A stretch of DNA of 7,304 nucleotides from JBDNIO01 sp041688215 (GCA_041688215.1 JBDNIO010000106.1:1-7304); one strand, 5' to 3'; counted from the first letter of the stretch, positions 1 to 7,016 are shown. The notes: generated by a model from the sequence alone, not told the origin. Translations and numbers: made by a program.

Positions 1-201
1 GCGCACAAGGCCGACATGGGCCCACCCTGGGTACGCAACAAGTTCTACCCGGATGCGCCAATCAAAAGCCGAAACCGCCAAGCCATGCGCGAACGTACCG
101 GGCGCTCCCAGGTGCCGTTTTTAATTGATCCCAACACCGGCAAAGAAATGTTTGAGTCCGCAGATATACAAAAGTATCTGCTAGCCACCTACTCAGCATG
201 A
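1..201 (+). CDS. Glutathione S-transferase N-terminal-domain protein, 3' end only
   Basis: The reading frame is open from the first base of the window and ends at TGA 199-201, so the start lies outside. The visible 66 residues look like the second half of a thioredoxin-fold GST N-domain. The stretch SQVPFLIDPNTG contains the cis-proline (VPFL) that contacts glutathione in this fold, and FESADIQKYL is the usual E-S-x-x-I-x-x-Y-L element that binds the gamma-glutamyl part. The protein stops directly after this helix, so no all-helical GST C-domain follows. Small GST_N-only proteins of about 100-130 residues are common in proteobacteria, so this may be natural length rather than truncation. A role in glutathione-dependent redox or detoxification chemistry in the cytoplasm is inferred; the substrate is unknown. 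The catalytic N-terminal residues lie outside the window. The ATG at 16 is internal and not a likely start. Confidence 0.8.
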   Translation, partial: AHKADMGPPWVRNKFYPDAPIKSRNRQAMRERTGRSQVPFLIDPNTGKEMFESADIQKYLLATYSA

Positions 202-298
202 AGGGGCGTTCTAGGCAAAATCTGGTAGCTGCAATAAACTACGTGCTGCTGCATTAACGTGCCCAGGAAGGGCTATTACATCCAAGTTGGGGAAGGTA

Positions 299-1910
299 AT
301 GCCGTTAGATTTACCGCCGCCGCTGCCGCCGCAGCAGGCCGAAGTTGTAGTGCTCGAAAAACGCTATGCGGGCGCTCAGAAAGACCAGGTAATCGAACTG
401 AACGTAGACAAATACCGCTTGCTCGTCAGTGGCAGCAGCTATTTAAGTGAAGAACGCATACGCGAAGTAACCGGCGCTGCAAAAACGCCATCACAGGCTA
501 TTTTATTGCTGAATGCCCTGTACGCGGCTGATGGGTACCTGTTCGTGCATGTGCAGTATGCGCGCGAGGACGACACCATATATGTGCAAGTAAACGAAGG
601 CTATCTGGCAGAAGTGGATGCGCCGCCCAGCGTACAGCCGTATTTTTGAAAAATTTGAAGGTGAGCGCGGACTTACCGAATCAGACCTGGAACCGCGCCG
701 GGTGCTTGCGGAACTCAAAGCCACCCGCGCCGGTTACAACATGACCGGCAAATACAGTATCGACCCCGATAACCCCGAAGCCTTTACCTGGACTATCGAC
801 GGCGAGCCGATCCCCGAGCATAACGATTTCAAATTTGGCGCCTCCTTTGGCAACCCCGGAAACCGCTTCCTGGGCCGCTATTTCAGCCTGGCCAACGCCA
901 GCTACGCCGCCCCTAATGGCGACACTTTCAGTCTGGGTTATGCCCACGGGTTTACCAACCTCGGCAGTTCACGCGGCGGTGAAAACTTCAACCGTGGTGA
1001 TTTCAATTACGCCACGGTCACCCGGTGGGGACTGTATGGCATCAACGCCGCGTATACCGACTACGGCATCAGCAACCTCGTGGGCCAACAGCCAGACGGC
1101 GGTCCGGACCTGATTCCCGGCGACAAAGAAGATGCCGAAATCGTGGAAGTCAGCCTGGTCGGCAATCAATTCCTGTATGCCAACGACAGTAGTCGGGTAG
1201 TACTTGAACAACAGCTCGAATACGTAGATTCGGTAATCGAATTCAGCGATCCGGACGTTCTCGACAACATGGAAATCCAGGACGAGCAGTACGGCGCAGC
1301 CCGTCTGGGCACCACCGCGTCGCATAGCTGGAAACTGTTCGACCATAACGGCAATCTGAACGGCGGCGTCGGCTACAAGCGGGGTTTCGGCGGCCACGTA
1401 CGCACCGACTTTGACGGCCTGGGCGACCCGCTGCGCACCAAAAACTTTGACATTATCGACGGCAAATTCGATACCGCCTACGAACTGCCCTGGAACATGC
1501 TCATCGGGCTGAACCTTAAAGGCCAACTCTCGCTGGACGACCGTGTACCGCAACAACAGCAGTGGGTACTCGGCGGCCCGGACAATCTAAGCGCATTTCT
1601 GCCGGGTATATTGGTCGGCGATGGCGGCAACTTGCGGCTGCAATTGCCGCGGGGAGAATTATTCAACCGCCTGCGCTATCGATTTACCCTGTTCGCGGAA
1701 GCCGGCGTATCCAAATTCGAAAAAGCCAGCGGCCAGACACGCGGCATCCGTTCGGCCAGCGACGCCGGCGTAAAGCTGGAGATCGCGTTGTATGAGAATT
1801 TGCAAGTAACCGTGCATGCAGCACGCAAGATTTCGGACAACAACATCCCAGACGAAGTATTGGAGCAAAGCGAGTCCGATGTGTTCTTTAATATGCGGGC
1901 ACAGTTTTAG
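299..1910 (+). pseudogene. TpsB/ShlB-FhaC-like outer-membrane transporter, frameshifted and without a signal peptide
   Basis: Two frames join into one protein of about 536 residues. The first runs from 299 (or a TTG at 287) to a stop at 647-649. The second takes over after the T5 run at 643-647 and ends at 1910. Removing one T gives a smooth join, PYFEKFEGERGLT. The first residues are proline-rich (PLDLPPPLPPQQ), as in the periplasmic N-terminus of TpsB proteins. A POTRA-like domain follows at about residues 35-102 (YRLLVSGSSYLS to YVQVNEGYLAEV). From about residue 150 the sequence alternates as a beta-barrel and ends in phenylalanine (FFNMRAQF), as outer-membrane proteins do. TpsB proteins secrete or activate one large partner exoprotein; no such partner gene is in the window. 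Upstream of 287 the frame stays open back to 215 but has neither ATG nor a hydrophobic segment, so the signal peptide seems lost. The L6 motif usually written VRGF/Y reads LSAF here (1587-1598). Confidence 0.72.
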
Positions 1911-1942
1911 CTTGCTTTAAGGAATTTATCGGGGTATCTCAC

Positions 1943-1974
1943 GGTCTATTCAATTATGCATTGTGCAATAGACC
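1943..1974 (+). promoter_or_regulatory. Hairpin enclosing the start codon of the glycine-zipper lipoprotein gene
   Basis: GGTCTATT at 1943-1950 and AATAGACC at 1967-1974 are a perfect 8-base inverted repeat. Inside it CAAT 1951-1954 can pair with ATTG 1960-1963, leaving TATGC as the loop and a three-base bulge. The proposed ATG (1956-1958) lies in that loop. No T-run follows on the plus strand, so it is not a classical intrinsic terminator for the upstream gene. It might lower translation of the downstream gene, or be chance; the effect is inferred. Confidence 0.4.
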
Positions 1975-2399
1975 CTAAAAACATTTCCCTTTGGCGAGTT
2001 GTTACCTGCGCTGTTTGTCTGGCGTCGCTGCTCGCTTGCGCGCATCAGAAGCCGCGGGTTTATTCAGACACCACCGCGCAAACACGCGGCCCGGCACAGG
2101 TGCAGCGGGATATTGCCGCCTGTGAAAATCTGGCCGAAGCCAACGGCGTGGATTACAGCGATGGCGGCGGTATCGCCCGGCGCACTGCGGAAGGCGGCGT
2201 TGTGGGCGGGGCCGGCGGCGCCGCGGCGGGCGCGATTTTCGGCAATGCCGGACGCGGCGCAGCCACCGGCGCAGCGTATGGCGCGACGACCGGATTTTTC
2301 CGCGGGTTATTTGCCAGCGATCGCGTGCATCCCACTTATCGCGCCTTCGTAAATCGCTGCCTGCGGGACAAGGGCTATGTCCCCATCGGCTGGAATTAA
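1956..2399 (+). CDS. Glycine-zipper outer-membrane lipoprotein
   Basis: This is a 147-residue protein with a lipoprotein signal peptide: a hydrophobic stretch at about residues 12-27 followed by the lipobox L25-L26-A27-C28, so Cys28 would be lipidated after signal peptidase II cleavage. Residues 70-118 are a glycine/alanine-rich zipper (GGVVGGAGGAAAGAIFG, then GAATGAAYG), the pattern of small packed helices in glycine-zipper lipoproteins of the Gram-negative envelope. The tail (HPTYRAFVNRCLRDKGYVPIGW) matches the usual C-terminal end of this group. Cys56 and Cys135 flank the zipper and could form a disulfide. The molecular role is unknown; structural work in the envelope is inferred. ATG 1956 is the only in-frame methionine after the previous stop. 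It lacks a clear Shine-Dalgarno sequence and lies in a hairpin loop. The gene follows the TpsB-like gene by 45 bases and appears intact. Confidence 0.75.
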   Translation: MHCAIDPKNISLWRVVTCAVCLASLLACAHQKPRVYSDTTAQTRGPAQVQRDIAACENLAEANGVDYSDGGGIARRTAEGGVVGGAGGAAAGAIFGNAGRGAATGAAYGATTGFFRGLFASDRVHPTYRAFVNRCLRDKGYVPIGWN

Positions 2400-2487
2400 A
2401 GTCTTTCCAGTGCCGGGCGCTTACATCCAAAGCCCTTGATCGCCGATAATAAAGCCATACAGATCAACCGCCCTCAGAAATCAAAAA

Positions 2488-3361
2488 ATGAAAATATTTG
2501 CCTATCAATTGTCCTGCTCGCACTGACAGGCCTCGCCAGTTGCGGTTCCGGAGGCTCCACGCCCGGGACGGATCGCCCTGCCCCGCAAATGCTTGCCGGC
2601 GAGATCCCCGCCACGCCGGCCAACGGCGAATCACGCCCGGGGCGCAGTTATCGTATTGCTATTATCGGTGGCCATGGTGAAGCCGTAGTGTTTCAGGTGA
2701 TTGAGCCGCGCACGCTTACCGGCGGGGACCAATATCCGCTGGTGCTGGAAGGCGGCAGCCGTCAGACCCGCGCGGCAGACAGCATTTCGCAGATATGTCT
2801 GTCCCTTTCGGCCAATGACGATCTGTTGCCGGACTCCGTGACCACCGGGCGCAACGGCACGCAGTTTGATGTACCTGCTACCACCCTGATCCCGCCCACC
2901 GATATTCCGTTCCCTGCGGTGTTGCCCTTCAGCGCCAGCGCGAACCAGGCCGTGGCCGGCATACCGCATGCTGAATTAACCGTGGAACGTCAGGCCGGTA
3001 CAGACCCGACCACCGGCGAGTCGATCATTTTTGTCGGCGTGGGCCGCGCGCCGGCGGGTTCCCCCGTGTTTGAACTGGTGGACAATCAGATCCTGCCGAT
3101 ACGCGGCACCGGCACGCATGATGTCGATCTGATCGGGATAGCCGACCCCTGAACCCGGGTGACCAGCTGGCCCTGCTGGTGTACTCCAGCCACGACCAGT
3201 ATCACATCACCGGCAATCTGAGCGTGGGCGGCTTGCTGGGCACGCTGGCACCCATTTTATCCGGCGACCTGGAGAGCGGTGACTTTCTGGATATACCCAC
3301 AGTTCCGGTTACCGTTTCCGGCAAGGTGTGGATGCCGATTGTGGTGGCCGGGCCGAACTAA
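2488..3361 (+). pseudogene. Lipoprotein with CocE-like C-terminal domain, alpha/beta hydrolase core missing, frameshifted
   Basis: The best single reading starts at ATG 2488 and needs one extra A in the run 2491-2494 and one extra C in the run 3146-3149. It gives about 291 residues. With the first repair the N-terminus is MKNICLSIVLL followed by the lipobox L16-A-S-C19, a textbook lipoprotein signal. Without it, a TTG at 2436 gives the same lipobox after a long polar leader. The second shift is needed to pass TGA 3150-3152 into LNPGDQLALLVYSSHDQY, which continues to TAA 3359-3361. Residues near 60-95 (IIGGHGEAVVFQVIEP to YPLVLEGG) resemble the strand before the oxyanion loop of alpha/beta hydrolases. 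The last 150 or so residues (VFELVDNQI.PIRGTGTH, LVYSSHDQY, VTVSGKVWMPIV) resemble the beta-sandwich of CocE/X-Pro-dipeptidase-like enzymes. No G-x-S-x-G nucleophile motif is present, so it should be catalytically dead. Family assignment is from memory of motifs. Confidence 0.5.
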
Positions 3362-3373
3362 CCCTACGGCCAA

Positions 3374-3756
3374 CTAAACATTGGCACTACAGTTCCCCAC
3401 GTTAATTACCAGGTCTACAAACGACTTGGTGTAGGGTAGCCATCGCTCGTCGCTGGCGTAGCCCGTAAATTCAGTCGCGCCGGATTCGGTTTCGTTGAGC
3501 TTTATCACCAGCACTTCGCGGGTTTGACCGCTCAGGGTAGCGGTAAATTTGCGCCATACGCCCTGCCTGGGGCCGATAACTTCTATGTCCTGACACGGGC
3601 CGCAGAACTTTTCGTGCCGCCGCAGCTTGCTTTGTACTTGGTCCAGGGTGAGCGGTAGCACATAGGTTTCGCTGGCAAGCACACCGGTCTCGGGCAGTTC
3701 GATTGCTTCATCCGGATAACTCACGCCAGCATCAAAACAACGGCAAAATATCGCAT
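3374..3756 (-). CDS. Small probably exported protein of unknown function, possible frameshift after the signal peptide
   Basis: I do not recognise this family. The solid part of the frame (from about 3723 down to TAG 3374-3376) encodes SYPDEAIELPETGVL to NVGNCSANV, with a Cys pair in FCGPC and one more Cys near the end. The same frame stays open up to 3883, but upstream it overlaps the neighbouring remnant and reads poorly. One frame away, ATG at 3756-3754 begins MRYFAVVLMLA and then hits TGA; this looks like a signal peptide. One missing base near 3722-3726 would join them into about 127 residues. A weak AGGT lies about ten bases before this ATG. Alternatives are a GTG start at the SYPDEA segment (cytoplasmic, no signal) or the long ATG at 3883. 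The gene ends 12 bases from the stop of the convergent lipoprotein gene. Export is inferred; the role is unknown. Confidence 0.45.
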
Positions 3757-3831
3757 AATCAGTACCTGTATCGGGAAGTCTGCTACGGGTCTGGTTTATA
3801 GTGACACTACGCAGGCAACGCAGTTTCCGTA

Positions 3832-4100
3832 TTAGTCCGCCGCCAGCGTTCGGCCATCGCTGGCCTGGCGGTAGAGCAGCCACAGCAGGGCGACAAACAG
3901 CATATTGATGTCGGTGGTTTTGGCCCGCACGCTTATCGTTTCCAGTGGCTCCGTGTGCGCGTCAAATCCAGCTGCCTGATGACGGCGTGGGTGGTCAGGT
4001 CCCTGGAGTCGCAAAGAATCGACTCGTTGGCCGTTTCGTCTTTGGCCAGATCGTGCTTGCGGCCTAAATAGAACGCGCCGAGTTTTTCGTAATCTTGCAT
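3832..4100 (-). pseudogene. Remnant of a large HerA/DUF87-type P-loop ATPase: both ends kept, core deleted
   Basis: From ATG 4100-4098 the minus strand encodes MQDYEKLGAFYLGRKHDL to DSRDLTTHAVI. From family knowledge this closely resembles the start of large bacterial ATP-binding proteins with a HerA/DUF87-type P-loop domain, where DLTTHAV is followed at once by the Walker A segment GMTGSGKTG. Here that segment is absent: the frame runs on to a stop at 3935-3933 after 55 residues. In another frame, from about 3978 down to TAA 3834-3832, the sequence AHTEPLETISVRAKTTDI, then LLWLLYRQASDG, resembles the C-terminal end of the same family (R-P-K-K-x-D-I followed by L-x-W-x-P-Y). The simplest reading is that most of a long gene was removed, with the junction near 3978. 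There is no nucleotide-binding site left, so no ATPase function is expected. A GGGG stretch ahead of the ATG may be the old ribosome site. Confidence 0.55.
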
Positions 4101-4182
4101 GGACTAACCCCAAGTGTGGAGTCCGGATATTAACAAAGGCAGCAACACAGGGCTGTAGCCGTTAAACTGAGCGAATCATTAC

Positions 4183-4188
4183 AAGGAG
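4183..4188 (+). promoter_or_regulatory. Ribosome binding site of the thioesterase gene, fixing a TTG start
   Basis: AAGGAG at 4183-4188 is a strong Shine-Dalgarno sequence six bases before TTG 4195-4197. It supports the non-ATG start. The next in-frame ATG, at residue 30 (in PNDMNANATVFGG), would cut off the first part of the hotdog domain. Confidence 0.75.
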
Positions 4189-4194
4189 CAACTT

Positions 4195-4713
4195 TTGACT
4201 AAAGCACGCGACACGAAAGCGCCGCGCCCGGTATCTACCTCGGCTGTGCGCGAACATATTTACAAGGTATTCCCTAATGACATGAACGCAAACGCCACCG
4301 TGTTCGGCGGCATGGTGATGGCCACCATCGACCGCATCTCGCTGGTGGTGGCCGAGCGCCATTCCCGCCATGTTTGTGTAACCGCATCTGTAGACAGCGT
4401 CCATTTCATGGCCGCCGCGCGCACCGGCGATACGCTGATTTTTTCCGCTGCCTGTAACCGCGCCTGGAATACGTCGATGGAAATCGGTTGTCGAGTGATT
4501 GCCGAAGACAGCTACAGCGGCGAACGCCGGCATATCGTGTCTGCCTACTCCACCTTCGTGGCGTTAGACAAAGAACACAAACCTACCGCTGTGCCCGAAC
4601 TGGTATGCGAAACCGACACCGAAAAACAGCGTTTTGAAGAAGCCGGCCTGCGCCGCGAAGGCCGGCTGCAGCACAGCGACGATCTTAAAACGCTGCGCGA
4701 GAGCAAAACCTGA
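4195..4713 (+). CDS. Hotdog-fold acyl-CoA thioesterase (YciA/BACH type)
   Basis: This is a 172-residue single-domain hotdog protein that hydrolyses acyl-CoA to free acid and CoA in the cytoplasm. Residues 29-46 (DMNANATVFGGMVMATID) carry the family signature: an Asn-rich turn, the FGG glycine pair and the catalytic Asp, here D46 in TIDR. Residues 57-71 (SRHVCVTASVDSVHF) form the typical T-A-S-V-D-x-V-x-F strand. Residues 111-125 (RRHIVSAYSTFVALD) match the late strand with T/S-F-V-A. The length is usual for the YciA-like group, and the charged C-terminal tail (about residues 140-172) is probably disordered. The TTG start is set by the strong upstream AAGGAG. The gene ends four bases before the convergent rhodanese stop. 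The preferred chain length cannot be told from sequence alone. A role in clearing or recycling acyl-CoA fits with the acyl-CoA dehydrogenase nearby, but they are not co-transcribed. Confidence 0.85.
   Translation: MTKARDTKAPRPVSTSAVREHIYKVFPNDMNANATVFGGMVMATIDRISLVVAERHSRHVCVTASVDSVHFMAAARTGDTLIFSAACNRAWNTSMEIGCRVIAEDSYSGERRHIVSAYSTFVALDKEHKPTAVPELVCETDTEKQRFEEAGLRREGRLQHSDDLKTLRESKT
4641..4667. repeat. Perfect 8-base inverted repeat inside the thioesterase 3' end
   Basis: AGCCGGCC at 4641-4648 and GGCCGGCT at 4660-4667 pair perfectly around an 11-base GC-rich loop. It lies about 45 bases before the stop codon and close to the convergent rhodanese end. No T-run follows on either strand. It could slow polymerase or protect transcript ends, or just reflect the Glu-Ala-Gly-Leu-Arg-Arg-Glu-Gly-Arg-Leu coding. 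Confidence 0.4.
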
Positions 4714-4717
4714 GCTG

Positions 4718-5089
4718 TTACTCGGCCGGCATCAATTCTTTCAACGCCCGCCAACCGCCATCAACCGTAACCGCATTGGCATACCCCATTAGCCGCAAGG
4801 CATCGGCCACCAATGCCGAGCGATAACCGCCGCCGCAATAAAGGTACAACGGTTGCGACTTGTCCGGATGCGCATTTTCTATATCGCGTTCAACAACGCC
4901 CTTGCCGATATGCTCGGCGCCTTGCAGATGGCCGTCCGCGAATTCGGTATCTTCGCGCACGTCGATTAGCGCGGCACCGGGATTAGCCGCAAGCAAGGCC
5001 GGCAATTCGCTGGCGTCTATTTCCTGAACACGCGCTTTGGCATCATTGACCAAGGCCTGAAATCCGACGTTATGTTGTTTTGCACTCAT
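4718..5089 (-). CDS. Single-domain rhodanese-like sulfurtransferase
   Basis: This is a 123-residue rhodanese-homology protein, the usual size for one domain. DVRE at residues 43-46 followed by FADGHLQGAEHIG (50-62) is the classical rhodanese stretch (D-V-R-E, then G-H-I-x-G-A-x-x-I). The active-site loop is YCGGGYRS with Cys85 as the residue that would carry the persulfide. The end (VDGGWRALKELM) matches the common closing motif G-G-W/x-x-A. It is predicted to move sulfane sulfur between a donor and an acceptor such as cyanide or a thiol in the cytoplasm; the true partner is unknown. The start at 5089 is chosen over the longer ATG at 5176 because AGGAA lies seven to eight bases before it, and the extra 29 residues would read through the promoter region toward the dehydrogenase gene. 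It is transcribed away from that gene and converges with the thioesterase gene. Confidence 0.88.
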   Translation of the reverse strand: MSAKQHNVGFQALVNDAKARVQEIDASELPALLAANPGAALIDVREDTEFADGHLQGAEHIGKGVVERDIENAHPDKSQPLYLYCGGGYRSALVADALRLMGYANAVTVDGGWRALKELMPAE

Positions 5090-5120
5090 CGACAGTTCCT
5101 GTAATAAAAGCAACGACAGC

Positions 5121-5149
5121 ATGCTAACCTCACTTCCAGACGCTGCCAA
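5121..5149 (-). promoter_or_regulatory. Possible sigma-70 promoter for the rhodanese gene
   Basis: On the minus strand TTGGCA (5149-5144) is one base off the -35 consensus, and TAGCAT (5126-5121) matches four of six bases of the -10 box, with a spacer of exactly 17. Transcription would begin near 5114, leaving a leader of about 25 bases that holds the AGGAA ribosome site. The region is the 93-base divergent gap between the rhodanese and dehydrogenase genes. No equally good promoter for the dehydrogenase was found in it. Confidence 0.4.
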
Positions 5150-5182
5150 ACCCACCCTGTAACAAGCAAGATACAACCGCCT

Positions 5183-6972
5183 ATGAGCATGCTACTAAGC
5201 CGCCGTGACCTGGATTTTGTCCTGTACGAATTGCTCGACGCCGAGCGTCTGGCCGAGTTACCAGGGTTTGCCCAGCACGACCGCGAAACCTTTGACGCCA
5301 TTATCGAAGCCGCCTTCAAGCTGGCGGAGGAAAAATTCGCCGACCATGCGGCCAAGCTCGATGCCAACGAGCCGACGTTTGACGGCGAGCGGGTAACCAT
5401 CATTCCAGAGGTTAAAACCGCACTCGACGCCTATATTGAGGGTGGATTCCTGGGCGCCGGGTTCGCCGAAGAACATGGCGGGCTGCAACTGCCCTATACC
5501 ATTACGCAAGCGGTAGCCGCGCCGTTTAGCGCGGCCAACATCAGCACCGCGGGCTATACGTTTTTAACGGCTGCTGCGGCTAATATGCTGGGCGTTATGG
5601 GCAGCGACGAACAGAAGTTACGCTATATGCATCCGATGGTCGCGGGACGATTTTTCGGCACCATGTGTTTGTCTGAACCCCAGGCAGGTTCGTCGCTGGG
5701 CGACATCCGCACCAAGGCAATTGCTCAAGAGGATGGCAGCTACAAAATCACAGGCAACAAAATGTGGATTTCCGGCGGCGAACATGAACTCTCAGAAAAC
5801 ATTATCCACATGGTGCTGGCCAAAATCGAAGGCGCGTCAGCCGGGTCCCGGGGCATTTCCTTGTTTATTGTGCCCAAGTTTAGGATTACTGAAGATGGCA
5901 GCCTGGGCGACCACAACGACGTACGCCTCGCGGGTCTGAATCACAAAATGGGCTACCGTGGCACGGTGAATACCGTGTTGAATTTTGGCGATAACAACGG
6001 TTGTGTTGGGCATTTGGTCGGCGAACCCCACAAGGGCTTGGCCGGGATGTTCCATATGATGAACGAAGCGCGTATCGGCGTCGGCATGGGCGCCTCGCTG
6101 CTGGGTTACACCGGCTATCTGCATTCCCTGGCCTACGCCAAAGATCGACCCCAGGGCCGCAATCCGTCCAATCCCAACCCGGAAAAAAACCGGTTGCGAT
6201 TATTGAACACGCCGATGTGCGGCGCATGCTGCTGATGCAAAAAGCCTATTGCGAAGGCGCGCTGGCACTGGCCCTGTATTGTGCGACGTTGGTCGATCTG
6301 CAAGAAAATAGCAATGACGCCGACGAGCGCGAACGGCTCAAACTGCTGCTGGATATCCTCACTCCTATCGCCAAGGCCTGGCCCTCTGAGTATTGCCTGG
6401 AAGCCAACAAACAGGCGATCCAGATTCTGGGCGGTTACGGCTATACTCGCGAATATCCGCTGGAGCGTTTCTATCGTGACAACCGCCTGAACCCCATCCA
6501 CGAAGGCACCAACGGCATACAGGCGATTGACTTGCTGGGGCGCAAGGTCACCATGAAAAACGGTGCCGCGCTGCGGGCACTGTTCAAGGAGATCGAGACC
6601 ACCGCCAAACGGGCGGCCGAATTTGAAGCGCTGTCCGCGTACAGCAATGACCTCACCGCGGCGATGGAAACGGTGGCCGCGACCACACAAAGCCTGGCGC
6701 AACTAGCTGATGAGCCCGAAAAGTTTCTGGCAAACGCCCATCTTTACCTGGAAATGCTGGGGCACGTGGTGCTGGCTTGGACCTGGTTACGTCAGGCGCT
6801 GGTCGCGAGCAATGCCACGCCGGACAATGAATCAGAACGTGGTTTTTACGACGGAAAATTGCAGGCTTGCCGATATTTTTACCGTTGGGAGTTGCCCAGG
6901 ATTGACCACTGGTCGCAGTTGTTGGCGGATGCGGACGATACTTGTTTGGCTATGCGGGAGGCTTGGTTTTAG
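5183..6972 (+). CDS. Acyl-CoA dehydrogenase, long FadE/DmdC-like class, interrupted by one frameshift
   Basis: This flavoenzyme introduces a trans-2 double bond into acyl-CoA as the first step of beta-oxidation or a related pathway. The frame from ATG 5183 reaches a stop at 6235. A neighbouring frame continues to TAG 6970-6972. Adding one A to the run of seven at 6183-6189 joins them at PNPEKKPVAIIEH, giving 596 residues, the usual length of the large class with an extra C-terminal domain. In order: N-terminal helices (about 35-155), the FAD-binding middle strand domain with CLSEPQAGSSLGDIRT (162-177) and ITGNKMWISGGEH (189-201), the DRPQGR motif (321-326), the C-terminal helical domain with ILGGYGYTREYPLERFYRD (415-433), and IHEGTNGIQAIDLLGR (439-454), where Glu441 is the likely catalytic base. 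The last 130 residues or so fit the Acyl-CoA_dh C-terminal extension. The substrate is not decided by sequence; DmdC-type (methylmercaptopropionyl-CoA) enzymes look similar. All key motifs survive, so a sequencing error is plausible. Confidence 0.85.
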
Positions 6973-7016
6973 ACGACGGTGGCTTTTGGCTTTTTCGTAT
7001 TTCTCATTCTTGGGTT

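Noticed and set aside
259..450. GTG-initiated frame of 63 residues at the TpsB 5' end
   Set aside because: Alanine run and Arg-rich tail are an out-of-frame reading of the Pro-rich TpsB N-terminus.
969..1556. 195-residue open frame on the minus strand inside the TpsB-like gene
   Set aside because: It lies fully antisense to the barrel part, shows no recognisable motif, and GC-rich coding sequence often leaves such shadows open.
299..1910. Two-partner secretion locus with an exoprotein gene
   Set aside because: No TpsA-like gene or haemagglutination-type repeat is in the window; only the transporter-like gene is present.
2002..2430. 142-residue minus-strand frame over the glycine-zipper gene
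   Set aside because: Extremely Arg-rich translation caused by the GC-rich Gly/Ala codons on the other strand.
3345..3372. Inverted repeat TGGCCG / CGGCCA between the two convergent genes as a terminator
   Set aside because: Six-base arms with a 16-base loop and no T-run on either strand; too weak to call.
4101..4194. Promoters in the gap between the ATPase remnant and the thioesterase gene
   Set aside because: Several partial -10-like hexamers exist, but none has a fitting -35 at 16-18 bases.
6133..6702. 189-residue minus-strand frame inside the dehydrogenase gene
   Set aside because: Antisense to clearly recognisable acyl-CoA dehydrogenase motifs; no ribosome site or family resemblance.
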